From the NCBI GenBank assembly GCA_028564705.1, contig JAPXFQ010002889.1:1922001-1986000 (forward strand): a stretch of 64,000 bases of DNA, written 5' to 3'. Under the pieces are notes generated by a model. It worked only from the letters and a program-made list of their open reading frames with translations. It did no database searches and had not been told where the DNA came from. Positions within the stretch are counted from its first letter, which is position 1. Each line of letters opens with the position of its first letter. The position numbers and the translations under genes were made by a program. The DNA is from Apricaphanius iberus (Eukaryota > Chordata > Actinopteri > Cyprinodontiformes > Aphaniidae). Of this stretch, positions 11,972 to 22,649 are shown piece after piece.

Positions 11972-12062
11972 GTGGGCTTGTTGTTATCGTCCACTTATCG
12001 TTATCGAGGGGAACTTCTAATATGCCGCGATATTGATTTTAGGTCATATCTTCCAGCCCTAG
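11972..12062 (-). mobile_element. Fragment of a hAT-like MITE
   Basis: Read on the minus strand the block starts TAGGGCTGGAAGATATG, close to the TAGGGCTGGGCGATA end of a hAT-type MITE family widespread in fish. Inside are 'aatatcgcgg' and a 'cgataacgataag' run typical of that family. Only one end is visible, so the other boundary is approximate. Confidence 0.5.
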
Positions 12063-14469
12063 TATGTTATTTTTCCCTATTTATTTTGCCAAAGATGCAT
12101 CATCAATCCATGAACATATTCCTCATATCTCTCTAGCAGCTCATAGCGGCCGCAACTGCTTCTTCTGCCTGTTATGAATTGCTCACGCGATCTTAGTAGA
12201 TCCCCCACAAATAAAGTACAACCCACAGAAGCAAAATATTTGCGGTGCACGCAATATTGCGGTCATTATTCTTTATCAAGAATCTTGATAAAAAAATATG
12301 TTTTTGGGTTGCAGTAGGAATAATCGCAGCTTTACTGGTTTCAATAGTAACAATTGAATTATGTTCTTTTTATCTTCATTCTTTGCCATAACACAGTTAT
12401 ACCATGAGAATGAAAAGCTCAAATCACACAAAGGTTTAATTCAGCAAAGTCTGTGTATAATGTTGCAAAATCTTTATGTGCAAAATGTATTTTCTAACAC
12501 CATTTTTTTTTTGTTGATCCTCCATGTCTAGATGACTTTACGTATACCCACAGGGAAAATTGAAAAAAAGCAAAAAACAACATACAGCTCACCACCCAAT
12601 TATAAAACAATCCCACCATACCAAGCAAAGAGTGACTAGTAATAATCATACTCTAAAGAAATAAATGTAGGGTTGAAGGCGTCAAAAATGTGGAGCTTAG
12701 AGTAAATATTCTGCAAATTCAGTGTGAGCCAGGTCATTTCTAACATGCAATATCAAGCACTCTAAATTCCCTGGTGCAGAAAGACATCATACTCCAAATG
12801 TCCCAAAGCAATAGCATACCAAAAAAATCAGGAACAAAAATTTTGGAACAAAAAAGTGCTTTTGTAGTAATAAAATATGTGTTACTTTTAAACAGGTATC
12901 CATTATTTTAACAGACAATCGAGAATAAACCATAAATTGCAATTTAATGAAACATTTGTTGACGTTTCTTACCATAGGTTTGGATGAAATAATGTATATT
13001 TAACTGCAAAGAGTCCACTCATCTTAAAGCATACACAGGTTCTTCAGTGTGGCATCGTTTTGGGCTTTCAAACAACCAGAAGGTGTTGCAGACTCATCAA
13101 GGGATAACAGCAGTTCAAACAGCATTTTGCATATTTTCAAGCCTCATTGGAACAGATTTTAAATATTCTTCTAGCCAAAATTGTAAACTAACTTAACAAA
13201 AACTGCCCCAGATGATCTGTTGACCAAACCTTACAGGATTTATTGAAAAAACCGCTTCCCCATCAGCAGCATAGACACTAAACAATATGTCAAATCCAAT
13301 CTGGACTTTGAAGGGAAGCTGCAGTAAACTAAAAATGTATGCTTCTTTTTAGAGCTGATGCAGCCATGCTGAACTGATTTACCTCATCAGTGCGGGGTGC
13401 AGATATATACAAGGGCTATTTATGCTAATTACAACAACATACAAACCGACATTGAATCTGTATGTTCCAACTAAAATGCTGAAGAAAACTGCAACAGTTT
13501 TTTAGGAATTTCTTTTGTAACTTTATAGGTGTTTTTTGTTGAAAGTTTATATTTTTCACCCGGTACCACCATAAGCGTATCTGTTTTTACCAACTAAATG
13601 AGCCACTGTCAACCAGCAGAAGTGTAATTTCATTGATCACCAGTTAATAAAAAACGTATTTATTTAAATATTATTTTATTTGGAGCATTTCATACTTTTT
13701 AAAATTAGAATTCAGAAGCAGGGCAGTCTATTGTGTGGATACTGGATAGCAGAAGACTATCCCAGGTGGCAAAGTGGGATTTCCACAGCTCTCTTGTCAG
13801 GCTCAGCTTAGCTCCACTGATTGATCTGTGTATGATGCTGAAAAAGTACAGACATACAACCTGTTTGGCTCTCCTTTAAGAAGAACTTAAACCTCTGGTA
13901 GTAAATCTTGAAGCCTTAACTGGTAATACTTTAAGTAAAAAAAAAACTCTATCATGGCAGTTAAACCAGGTATAAATACTTTTGGCAGTGTGAGTTAGCA
14001 TAAGCCACAGCAATTATGGGACAAAGACATGCAGCTAGTGAAAAATATGTTTACATTTTATTTATTTTTATAAATGCTGCTACAGATTTTTTCTTAAATA
14101 GCAAACATCTTAATGAAATATATCATTTTTGAAGCACCACCAAGCATACCATAGCCCCTTATCAAATCATATAACCATTTTTTAAATCATGATATGTTTT
14201 CAAGGGCAAGACTTATCAAACCTTTCCAAAAAAAAACTGTTAAAAACTGTTTTGTTGTTTTTGTATCATAACTGCTTGAAAAAAAAAAAAACTATCAATT
14301 TCTTGCAATCATAATAAGACTGTATCTACCAGCATTATTATTAGGATTGATATTGGCTCTCCTTGTAGAAACTGCTGCTCTATTATTTTCCTAAAAAGTC
14401 CCTCTTTGTTGCCTACTGTGTGTTGTTTATGTAGAAGACTCACACTGAAATGTATTGTTCCATCACCAG
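12063..14469. other. Intronic stretch, no gene seen
   Basis: AT-rich sequence with poly-A runs (for example 14280-14292). Open frames here are short and lack splice support. A CpG-containing patch at 12130-12260 is unexplained. Confidence 0.4.
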
Positions 14470-14635
14470 AACAAAGAAAGGCTAAGGGGTGCACAACAGG
14501 GCCAAGACCATCTCCACAGTCCCTTCCAGGAATCCAGTACGCACTGTGCCTCTATGAAGGAAACCACTAGAGCTCCCAGCATGACAAATCTCACCGGACC
14601 AGAGGAGTTTACCTTCGGTTTGAGGTTTTCTCAAG
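14470..14635 (+). CDS. Weak candidate plus-strand exon
   Basis: An acceptor (ttgttccatcaccag|AAC) and a donor (CTCAAG|GTAAAA) frame 55 open codons that are hydrophilic (for example MTNLTGPEEFTFGLRF). It lies antisense inside the long last intron of the minus-strand gene, and no neighbouring plus-strand exon was found. It could be chance or an unrecognised repeat fragment. Confidence 0.2.
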
Positions 14636-16406
14636 GTAAAACGTAGGGTGCTCAAGAATAAGGTTAGGCATCTTAAAATACTATTTACAGCATTTGCTTT
14701 GTTCAGTATTTGAGTGGAAAACTGTACACAAAAGGAGATAAACAGTCTGTGCTGTGATAAAGAGGTTATAAAATCACTAATTGCTGCAAAGCTGGACATA
14801 AATAGTGTTTTTTTATGAAGCTCCTTGGATTATTGTCATCTAAAATCCTGATTTGTTTGATCAACAAAATAATTTAGACGGCCTGTAATGCTATTTCGCA
14901 CGGTGTATGCATGAAGGCTGAAGTTTCGATTTTTTTAAACTGTCTGGGTAAAAACACATATCTGACCAGGGTTTAAATTTAAGTAATCTGAAATGGACCA
15001 AGATCACCTTAATATTACAGCCATGCTCACCTTTGTATTTGCTGAGATTTTACAGCAATTTATCTACACAATTTTAGAAAATCATTTGATTGTTATATTG
15101 TTGAATACTGTGATGATGATGATATCAGCTAGGATGAAAACACGCTCCTCCTTTTCTCAACTTTAATAAAAATACCTCAAGGTCTCCTCCTGGGGATATG
15201 TTGCAAAGTCTGACAATGCTGGTAAGCAACACTTTCCCCCTGGTGAGGTGAGGTTTACACACCACTCCAAACAGCATATCAGCACAGGATTTAGATCCTC
15301 CAGTGAGATTTTTGTTATTTAATAACATTTGCATTGTTTATGCAAATTGTTTATGTCGAATACTCTCAGGTGCCTATTGATAGGTTTTTTTCTGACCACC
15401 TCTTGTTTAGTATGAAAGCTCTTTCGACTTGCCTTCAAATCACCTCTACCTTGGTCATCCCAACCCCGGAAGACTGGTTAGGAATCAAAACATAAATAAG
15501 TGTTTTTACACAGTGATCATGCACATCTTTTGCAATCAGAACTAAGGGATTAACTACTGCTCTGTGCATAAACTGGGCAACAATGGTTACCGATTTAGAA
15601 GGCTAAGTGATATTCTCAAAGACATACTGAGTTTTAAGTCAATATCTAGGACAGTTTTTGTTCATAACTTTATAATAAGCACATGTAAGACGTAATTCAA
15701 AGATGCTTAGGCTCACGGCTACAAGCACCCACTGGCTCGAAAATAGTATGTTTATCTGCATTAGAGTTGCCGTATCATGGGGATAGTGTGCACCTGTCCA
15801 CCTCGTTCTACTTTATCCCAACACTGTTTTCTGTTTTTTAATCTGTGCATTGGAGAAATCAATACTGTTGTATCGTGAGCCTTTAAGTATGATGGCAGTA
15901 TAGAGGACCTTACATGTAGTTGTTATGACAGAACAATTATAGACTCATGTCACTCGCTCGAAGTCATGAGACCTCGGCTGAGGTTGAGACAAAGCAGAGT
16001 CAGACAAAATAAAAGCACATTTATCTTCTTTTTTTGATTCTTGAAAATGGAAGAAACCTGTTTCATAATGATTTGTTATACTGTGATAACACAACATCAT
16101 AAGCCTGTTTCAGTGTTTTAAAAAGTAATATAATTTTAAGATTTCAGAGATGGGTGTGTTGGGGTGTTGTCAGAAGCTCTGATATACACCTGTGAAAAGT
16201 TAAACCACTGGAGGTCAGCAAAAACAAGATTTTCACAATGAGTTAGGTTACTCTTTTATCCATCGACTCATCAACTTTAAAAACTTTTTCCAGTCAGACA
16301 CAAAAGGTCGAATTTCTCTGTTTTTAATTCAAGACTTTTGCCTCAGGCCATGCGTTTTTCCCCCTGTACAATAACTGACAGAATCTGAAAATGTTTGACT
16401 GTTTAC
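14636..16406. other. Intronic stretch, no gene seen
   Basis: AT-rich sequence. A 69-codon minus-strand frame at 15125-15334 has no matching splice sites that fit the gene's phase, and no family was recognised. Confidence 0.4.
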
Positions 16407-16578
16407 CTGTAATGTCAGTTCCTCTGTCTTCATCAGAGTCCTCATCTTTGACATCTGTTTTGAGCTCCTGTGTGATTTCTGGCACCAAGAAATCCGTCTG
16501 ACGAGACAATGGAACCATGTAGTTGATGACATCTGAGTGGAAGATTTCGATAAATGGGAAGGCACATAGTTTCCTCTC
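16407..16578 (-). CDS. Internal exon of the unidentified minus-strand gene
   Basis: A strong acceptor (long pyrimidine tract, then ccatttgtttag|GAG) and donor (ACATTACAG|GTAAAC) enclose 172 bases: 57 codons plus one base. Only one frame is open. The first part, ERKLCAFPFIEIFHSDVI, looks like a folded, partly hydrophobic segment. The last part is acidic (DVKDEDSDEDRGTD). It enters in phase 0, which is what exon 19133-19223 leaves, and exits in phase 1, which is what the terminal exon 7926-8278 needs. I could not assign a family. Confidence 0.65.
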
Positions 16579-19132
16579 CTAAACAAATGGACAAGAAAAA
16601 AAAAGACAAGCAAGAGCTGACTTATTTGATATTACCTCATTATCATCACACAGATTCTCTGTATTAATTTTACTTCCTTTAAGACCATGTGGAGGAGAAC
16701 AACCCTTATTATTAAGTGGGATTTGGCAAGTTTTGCGCAACAAATGAGGACATGTCTATGTGCTTAAAAAAAGAATTGTAGTCAGTGTGATTTCTGGAAA
16801 GCATTTAGGTGTAAGAATGATTGACAGTGCACAGATCATTAGCTCAAAGGAACGCCTCAAGTTGACAAACTCTGGCAGAATTAGAACCATGGAGAAAGAG
16901 AGAGCATCCTTTCTTTGAATTTAAAGGTTTCATCAATCCTCCATGATTACCAGATCTAACGAACCAATCTTCAAAAGTGCCATATTAAAGGAGCATGTAT
17001 AAAGGAATCACTGCTGGTCAGACCCATGTACTGTATCATCAAGAAATGCAAGATGTAAAAAAAAGAAAAGAAAATGACAGTAACATGTAGGGATGTAGAA
17101 ACAATGTCAAAGAAGACACCAGTCAAGATCTGAAAGAGGTAATTAGGTGCTGCGCATCAGCGTGGGAAGTTTATAAGATTATTTCCAAATTTTTTCATGC
17201 ATTCTACACATTCTGCTGTGAGAAAATTAATTCATAACTGCAAACCATTCAACTCAATTATTTAAAATGTCCAGAAGTGGGAGACCTAGTTAAGTTCAAA
17301 CAGAGGTCAGACCATGCAGGGCTCAGGAAAAAAAGAGCTACATCTTGAATTAGCTGTAAAGTTTTATTCACATTGTTTCTGATATTGCAATGTATGCTGG
17401 CACACCAACATATTATTTTTATATGAGCCAAAGTATGAAGATATCTCATTCAATTTATTAAACAGCAAGCCCTCTCACCTCTCTGAGATGAATAGTTAAT
17501 GACGCCTACCTCTATGCAATCTAGATGTGTACTGATGAAAAATTTACATTCTGCTACTGTCTAAAGCCAAAATATTATTCTTCTGCCAGTTTCATTTAAT
17601 TGTTTTTTTCCATATCCAATAATCAACTGTTTATCTTTGGGTGAAAGTTCAAAGTTCTATATACAGTTTCATTCAGTTGCATTGTTTACATTCAGAACAG
17701 AGGAAAATTAACCCTAAAAAATTATTCCATGCCCTTATATTATTAAAAAGGTGTTATAGAGGAGTTAGCTACCTGCATGAGCAATAAATTGATGGCTGCA
17801 AGAGGTAAGGTGATCTGAACTATGATCTGTGACAAAATGACAAATTCCCCTTTTAGTTTTCCTCTGATAGTGAAAGACAGAATAAGAGACAATGAAGGCT
17901 AAGCAATGGATTCAATGTTAATTAAATGTCTGAGCAAGGCGTTAACGCATGGTTACAGTCTGCATACGCTGCTCAAAGGAGAAAATATGTCCTGTGTTTT
18001 ATGCCCGCCTTTCATTGTGGCTGGACATTTCTCTCTGGAAGTACAAATAAATATGGTTACAAGTTACAACATGGCTGGTGTGGACCAGCCAAGTGCATTT
18101 TTTTATTATTGTAACTATGGTTATCCTAAGAACTTACAAGTGGTTATCGTCTTCCTGCAGCAAACTCCAGCCGGCATGGTAATTTTGATATCAGAGAAAA
18201 AGCTTATTTTAAACATGCAGAAATCAGCCAAGAGAGTTAATTTCAAAAAGGTTAGTAAGTAGGATCAGAATTGAAGGCTCATATTCATTTAATTAAATTA
18301 ATTTAAGTTTATATATGAAACTGCAATTCACAACACGCCAATCTAATTGTACAGACAGATTTGAGTACATAAAAATCCTGCTGATTCTACATATCAAACA
18401 ATGCAGTCAAGAAAAGTTTATTATTCAAATCAGTTAAAAAGTATTCCATCAAAGGAAATCTAGGAGATTAAATCGAATCATTGACTTGCAGCATTTATTC
18501 CTCCTGCAAGAACATGTATAGACAGTGAACAGCCCCTTGCACTGTCGCTGACATTTGCATAATTTTTTCTTCACTAGATCATTTACCTATTCTTATTCCT
18601 TTTTAAAAAAGTGCTATTTCAATCAGTTATGTGATGTTAATCTTTGGCATTTTGATTTATGTTTCACTTTGATAGTGTATGTCTACATATGTGTCTGTAT
18701 ACCCAATAACCAAGTTTATTATATGAAAAATAAAAATAGCTTTACAAATATGTTTATAGCTCAATATGAGATTGAAATCCCACAAATGTAACATTTCCTA
18801 TTTACATGTAAATGATAAAAGACTACATGGTGAAATTAACTTTTTGCTGCTTTTTTTGCTTTTTACCATTTTTGTTAATGTCATACTGCACTTAAATTCT
18901 ACCTAAGTTTAAATTAAGATATGTTGTATGTCAGGTCAATTTAAGTAAATTTTAATTCTTCAGTTGTTTCCATGGCTTGTGTGACAAATATACTTATTCT
19001 CAGCAGCTGTGGGAAAAAAAGGCTAAAAGGAGCCACACTGCTCAATTTCCTGTGGGTCAAGGTGGTCTTGGTAGATTGATTGTTTTTAATCTACTTTTTG
19101 TGCAACATTTTGTTGAACACGATATGAATCAC
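16579..19132 (-). other. Intron between two exons of the minus-strand gene
   Basis: About 2.55 kb, AT-rich. Open frames at 17906-18262 (+) and 18555-18791 (+) lack splice or codon support. No recognised repeat. Confidence 0.4.
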
Positions 19133-19223
19133 CTGGCTACTAATGTAGGAGCCTGAAGCTCTCAGTCTGCCAATGTAAATCAGTACTGATCTCCTTGAAC
19201 TTGGCAAGATAATGAGCAGGAAC
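19133..19223 (-). CDS. Internal exon of the unidentified minus-strand gene
   Basis: Acceptor gctgcttttctttcag|GTT and donor AGCCAG|GTGATT enclose 91 bases. Of the three frames only one is open throughout. It takes one base to complete a preceding codon and then 30 codons (FLLIILPSSRRSVLIYIGRL followed by RASGSYISSQ), leaving phase 0 and joining cleanly to the exon at 16407-16578. The hydrophobic FLLIIL and VLIYI segments could be buried strands rather than membrane helices. Preceding exons must end in phase 2; I found none that I trust. Confidence 0.5.
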
Positions 19224-19255
19224 CTGAAAGAAAAGCAGCCTGGTACACTATCAGC

Positions 19256-19295
19256 AGACACACACGCGCACACACACACAAACACACACACAAAT
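19256..19295. repeat. CA-rich microsatellite
   Basis: Interrupted (CA)n with ACGCG and AAAC variants, just beyond the acceptor of exon 19133-19223. The Cys/Val-rich minus-strand frame here is an artefact of this repeat. Confidence 0.85.
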
Positions 19296-19694
19296 GTATG
19301 CACACAAACGTATGCAGACACAAGAAAATAAGATAGGAGTGAGATTAGAGTTTGCATTACTGACAAGATTTACTTTCTCAAAACAGTAACTTGTTTGTAT
19401 ACGTACATCACAGTGTATAACACTTTAAAGTTTCATATGCAAATAAATAATATCCATCCATAATTAAAACCCCCTTGTAGCAGGACAACCTGTAGATTTC
19501 TATTTAGTAAATTTAATAATTTAATACTTTGTGAGACAGGAGCTTTTCCACATTACGTGTGAGTGTCTACCATTGAGACAGGACAGGCTGAAAGGACTTC
19601 AGAGACTAAAGTGAACAACATCAACATGAGACAGCCTTTGAAAATAAAAAAAAACATCTAATGCTACAGAGGAAGTGGACAACACAAGACATAA

Positions 19695-20345
19695 AGCCGG
19701 GCGTACACTGTGCGACTTTGGACCGTTTTTGACCCGATTTGTCACTCGTGCAACTTTTGTCTGGACCGTGCCGACTTTTGGCTTAATCGTGCGTGTTGCA
19801 TCGTGTAGTGTACATTGGGTAACGACAGGCAATTTACACCTCACGACCAGCTCCCGATCGGTCGCAAGAAAATCAAACCTGTTTGAAATCCTCGTCGCCC
19901 CTCGTGAATGACTCGCACTGTGGAAGCAATGCTACGAGCTGTTTCTCATACTGCGCATCCGTGTCACCATCGTTACCGCGGAAGTACTTCTGGTCTTTGA
20001 CATAAACAAACGGTGTTTCCACACAAAAAACAGCACAGATTGCAAGGGCAGCGCGTTCGTCTTTTGAGCGCATCCTCGCAATTCTCAGGCGCGCATCTTC
20101 ACTCCAGTGATTTTCTTCTGCTTCTTCAGTTCCGGGTCAGATGCGCATCTCACTCCCGTGTTTTTCTTCTGCTTCCGGGTCTGTCGTGTCGTGCGTGAGA
20201 GCAGTCAGGTCGCATCCGAACAGCGGTTCGTACAGTGTGAGCACATTAGTCGTGAGCTGTGAACTTTTAACCCCTGCAATTCACTCATACAGTGTGAGCC
20301 GGAGCTGAAGACCCGAGACTGAAAAATCGCAGAGCGTACACGTGT
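19695..20345. mobile_element. CpG-rich non-autonomous DNA element
   Basis: The left edge (gccgggcgtacactgtgcga) and right edge (gcagagcgtacacgtg) form an imperfect inverted pair. The interior is far richer in CpG than its surroundings and repeats the phrase 'cagtgtgag' near 20235 and 20290. Two imperfect tandem units of about 50 bp (sharing 'ttttcttctgcttc') lie at 20091-20185. This resembles a widespread fish MITE with ACTGTGCGA ends; the superfamily is not certain (Harbinger-like or hAT). Confidence 0.5.
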
Positions 20346-22067
20346 TTGTTTAGAGGACAAGGGCAGACTGGAATGAGTTGTTGAGCAATCACCTTAAGGC
20401 AGATGAAGAAGTTTAACCAGGATTCTCAACAGATTCGTACTATCTAAAGCTCAGAAGACAAAGATTGTAATCACTATGCAACAGTATTGATTAGGGGTAC
20501 ATAGTTACAGAAACATATTTTATTGTAGTGTTTTAAGGTAAAGTTGCAAGAATATCAACTTTGATCACCTTGTATTAACCCACATATAAGAACACCACAT
20601 CTTTATGTCTTTCCAAGTCTTGTAAACCATTTATGTCTTTGTCTTAATGACCAAGATGGGTTCCCCCACAAAAAAAAATTTAACACCAAAATTTTTAATC
20701 GCAACCATAAAGTTACACATGAAATCCTAAATATAAATGGCATACAAAATGTGTCTGGTGGAGATGTGATGGCGAGATCAGTCGTCGTTTTTCTCCTAGA
20801 AGAAATTACTAACATTTCTTCTTATTAAGTTAACCGTGTATTTAATAGATTTCTAAACAGCCCTTGAAATCAGTTTATTTTTTGTCATTTAGAATTGCTG
20901 CAGGCTCACCTGTCAGCCGACAATACAATAAACAACACTTAAGACAATGAAGTGTGGAACATAGAAGGTTTTATTTCTAGAAGACAGAAATAAATCTCTT
21001 CTTTACTTACTGAGGGAATGAACAAATATCTTGCAGATTAATCTTAACAATTTGAAAACTTACTACTGGCTCTAAAGACTTAATTATCAGACAAAAGAAA
21101 TCTTTGTTTCCTTCATCTGCCTTTTTTTGGTTTCTGTCTTGACATGTGGCGCATGAAAACATGCCATCTTTTCCCTATAGCTCATCATGTAGTCAACACA
21201 CATCAGCTAAACCTCTCTTTATGCGTGTTTGCGTTTGGGCTTCTGGGACTGAAATGTACTCTCCTGCAGGACAAGAGAGGCAGATGAGACTTGATGGTCT
21301 AAAAACAGGCCAGTGGCTCTTTGCCTGCCAGCTCAAAGCAAACTCAACAGCTATGATCATCATAGTCAACTCTTCTTTCTCAAGAATGAAATATCATTGT
21401 GGGCAAAGACACCAAAAAGAAAAATAACTGACTGGAGTGCAGTGCAATCACCACAACTTCATTTAAAAGGTCATCAACTTTTACTAAAAATTTAAAAATC
21501 TCTAAAAGAACACATTGCTTATAAATCTTCTGGAAATTAGACACCTGATTAAAATACATGGCTAGGGATATTCAAGACTGTGTGATGGACCTCAGGCACA
21601 AGTATTTATTTACTGCAGGCATTGTCTTTAAAAGAGCCCTCCAAAACAATTGTAAGTTATTAGACAGCTAGCGGATCAAGTCTGTTACTTTTATACTATA
21701 TTTTTCCTGAGAGGCAATTTTGCAGATTATGAGTTGTTGGGTGAAATTGAGATAAACAAGAATGTATCTAATTTTGTGAAGAGTTGAAATAAACATCTCA
21801 CAAACATTCGGGGAATCAGCCCTATGCATATTAGACCGCAGCCCTTGGCTGATCCACTTGCACAATGCTGTGGTATAACTTAAGTTACCTACAGTATAAA
21901 TAATTATTGTCTTAACAGCAGTAAACAGTACTTAACACCATATCAGTTTGAAGATACATAAATAACTTTTAACTTCACCATTTTGAAATTTGACAGCACA
22001 AGTGCAGTGCTACACTGACTAAGGACCATATTGCAATGATGCACTTCTGGTCACTATTTTTTGAGCG
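20346..22067. other. Non-coding stretch, no exon accepted
   Basis: AT-rich sequence. A donor-like GACAG|GTGAGC (minus strand, near 20908) and a strong upstream acceptor frame a 67-base segment, but every frame that fits contains a stop, so it is not called. Confidence 0.4.
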
Positions 22068-22455
22068 CTAAACCCAGTGCCCATCCATCCATCCATCCAT
22101 CTTCTTAACCGCTTATCCAATTCAGGGTCACGGGGCAGCTGGAGCCTATCCCAGCAATTATCAGGCGTTAGGCAGGGTACACCCTGAACAGGACGCTAGT
22201 CTGTTGCAGGGCCAACACAGAGAGACAGACAACCATTCACACTCACATTCATTCCTAGGGACAATTTAGAGTGATCAATTCACCTATCATGCATGTTTTT
22301 GGACTGTGGGAGGAAGCTGGAGTACCCGGAGAGAACCCACGCATACACGGGGAGAACATGCAGAAAGACCCTGGGCCGGGATACGAACCCACGACCTTCT
22401 TGCTGCAAGGCAACAGCGCTAACCACTGCGCCACCGTGCAGCCTAAACCCAGTGC
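22068..22455 (-). mobile_element. tRNA-headed SINE with 13-bp target duplication
   Basis: Identical 13-bp repeats CTAAACCCAGTGC at 22068-22080 and 22443-22455 bracket a body at 22081-22442, read on the minus strand. The 5' head holds an RNA polymerase III A box (GGTGGCGCAGTGG, about 22422-22434) and a B box (GGTTCGTATCC, about 22379-22389), so it derives from a tRNA. The 3' end is a (GGAT)n tail, the tail type of RTE-class LINEs, which probably supplied the retrotransposition machinery. A 5'-truncated copy with the same 3' region is at 48405-48590. The intact duplication makes this one of the best-preserved insertions in the window. Confidence 0.85.
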
Positions 22456-22494
22456 ATAACTCCTAAATATCCTCAGTATTTTTCAAGAGTACAA

Positions 22495-22640
22495 TAATTT
22501 CCATCCTATAAGGCACACCTAATTATATGCTGCACCAGGCGATTTTAGGGGAAAACACACAAATGTGTACAAATACAAGCCACACCCAATTATAAGCCAC
22601 GTTTTTGTTTTTATGTTTAATTACCATATGTAAGGGTTCG
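22495..22640. repeat. Fragment of an interspersed 'ataagcc' repeat
   Basis: Recurring phrases (cctataaggcacacc, tacaagccacaccc, attataagccac) around 'ttttaggggaaaa' resemble a common vertebrate MITE with 'ataaggcgca' units. It ends where the RTE LINE begins, so the LINE probably inserted into it. Confidence 0.4.
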
Positions 22641-22649
22641 TGCACAGAG

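Noticed and set aside
17258..17449. Minus-strand frame with NKTLQLIQDVA, reminiscent of a LINE C-terminus
   Set aside because: Only a few residues fit, and no neighbouring LINE motifs were found.
20720..20800. Minus-strand segment after ttcttctag with an open frame (RKTTTDLAITSPPDTF)
   Set aside because: The available donors are weak and leave phase 0 or 1, not the phase 2 required by the next exon.
20908..20980. Exon-like segment with strong acceptor and GACAG|GTGAGC donor (minus strand)
   Set aside because: All three frames contain a stop, and none gives the phase 2 exit needed by exon 19133-19223.
22377..22442. Possible tRNA gene from A and B boxes
   Set aside because: It is the tRNA-derived head of a SINE flanked by target duplications; no cloverleaf with a proper acceptor stem is evident.
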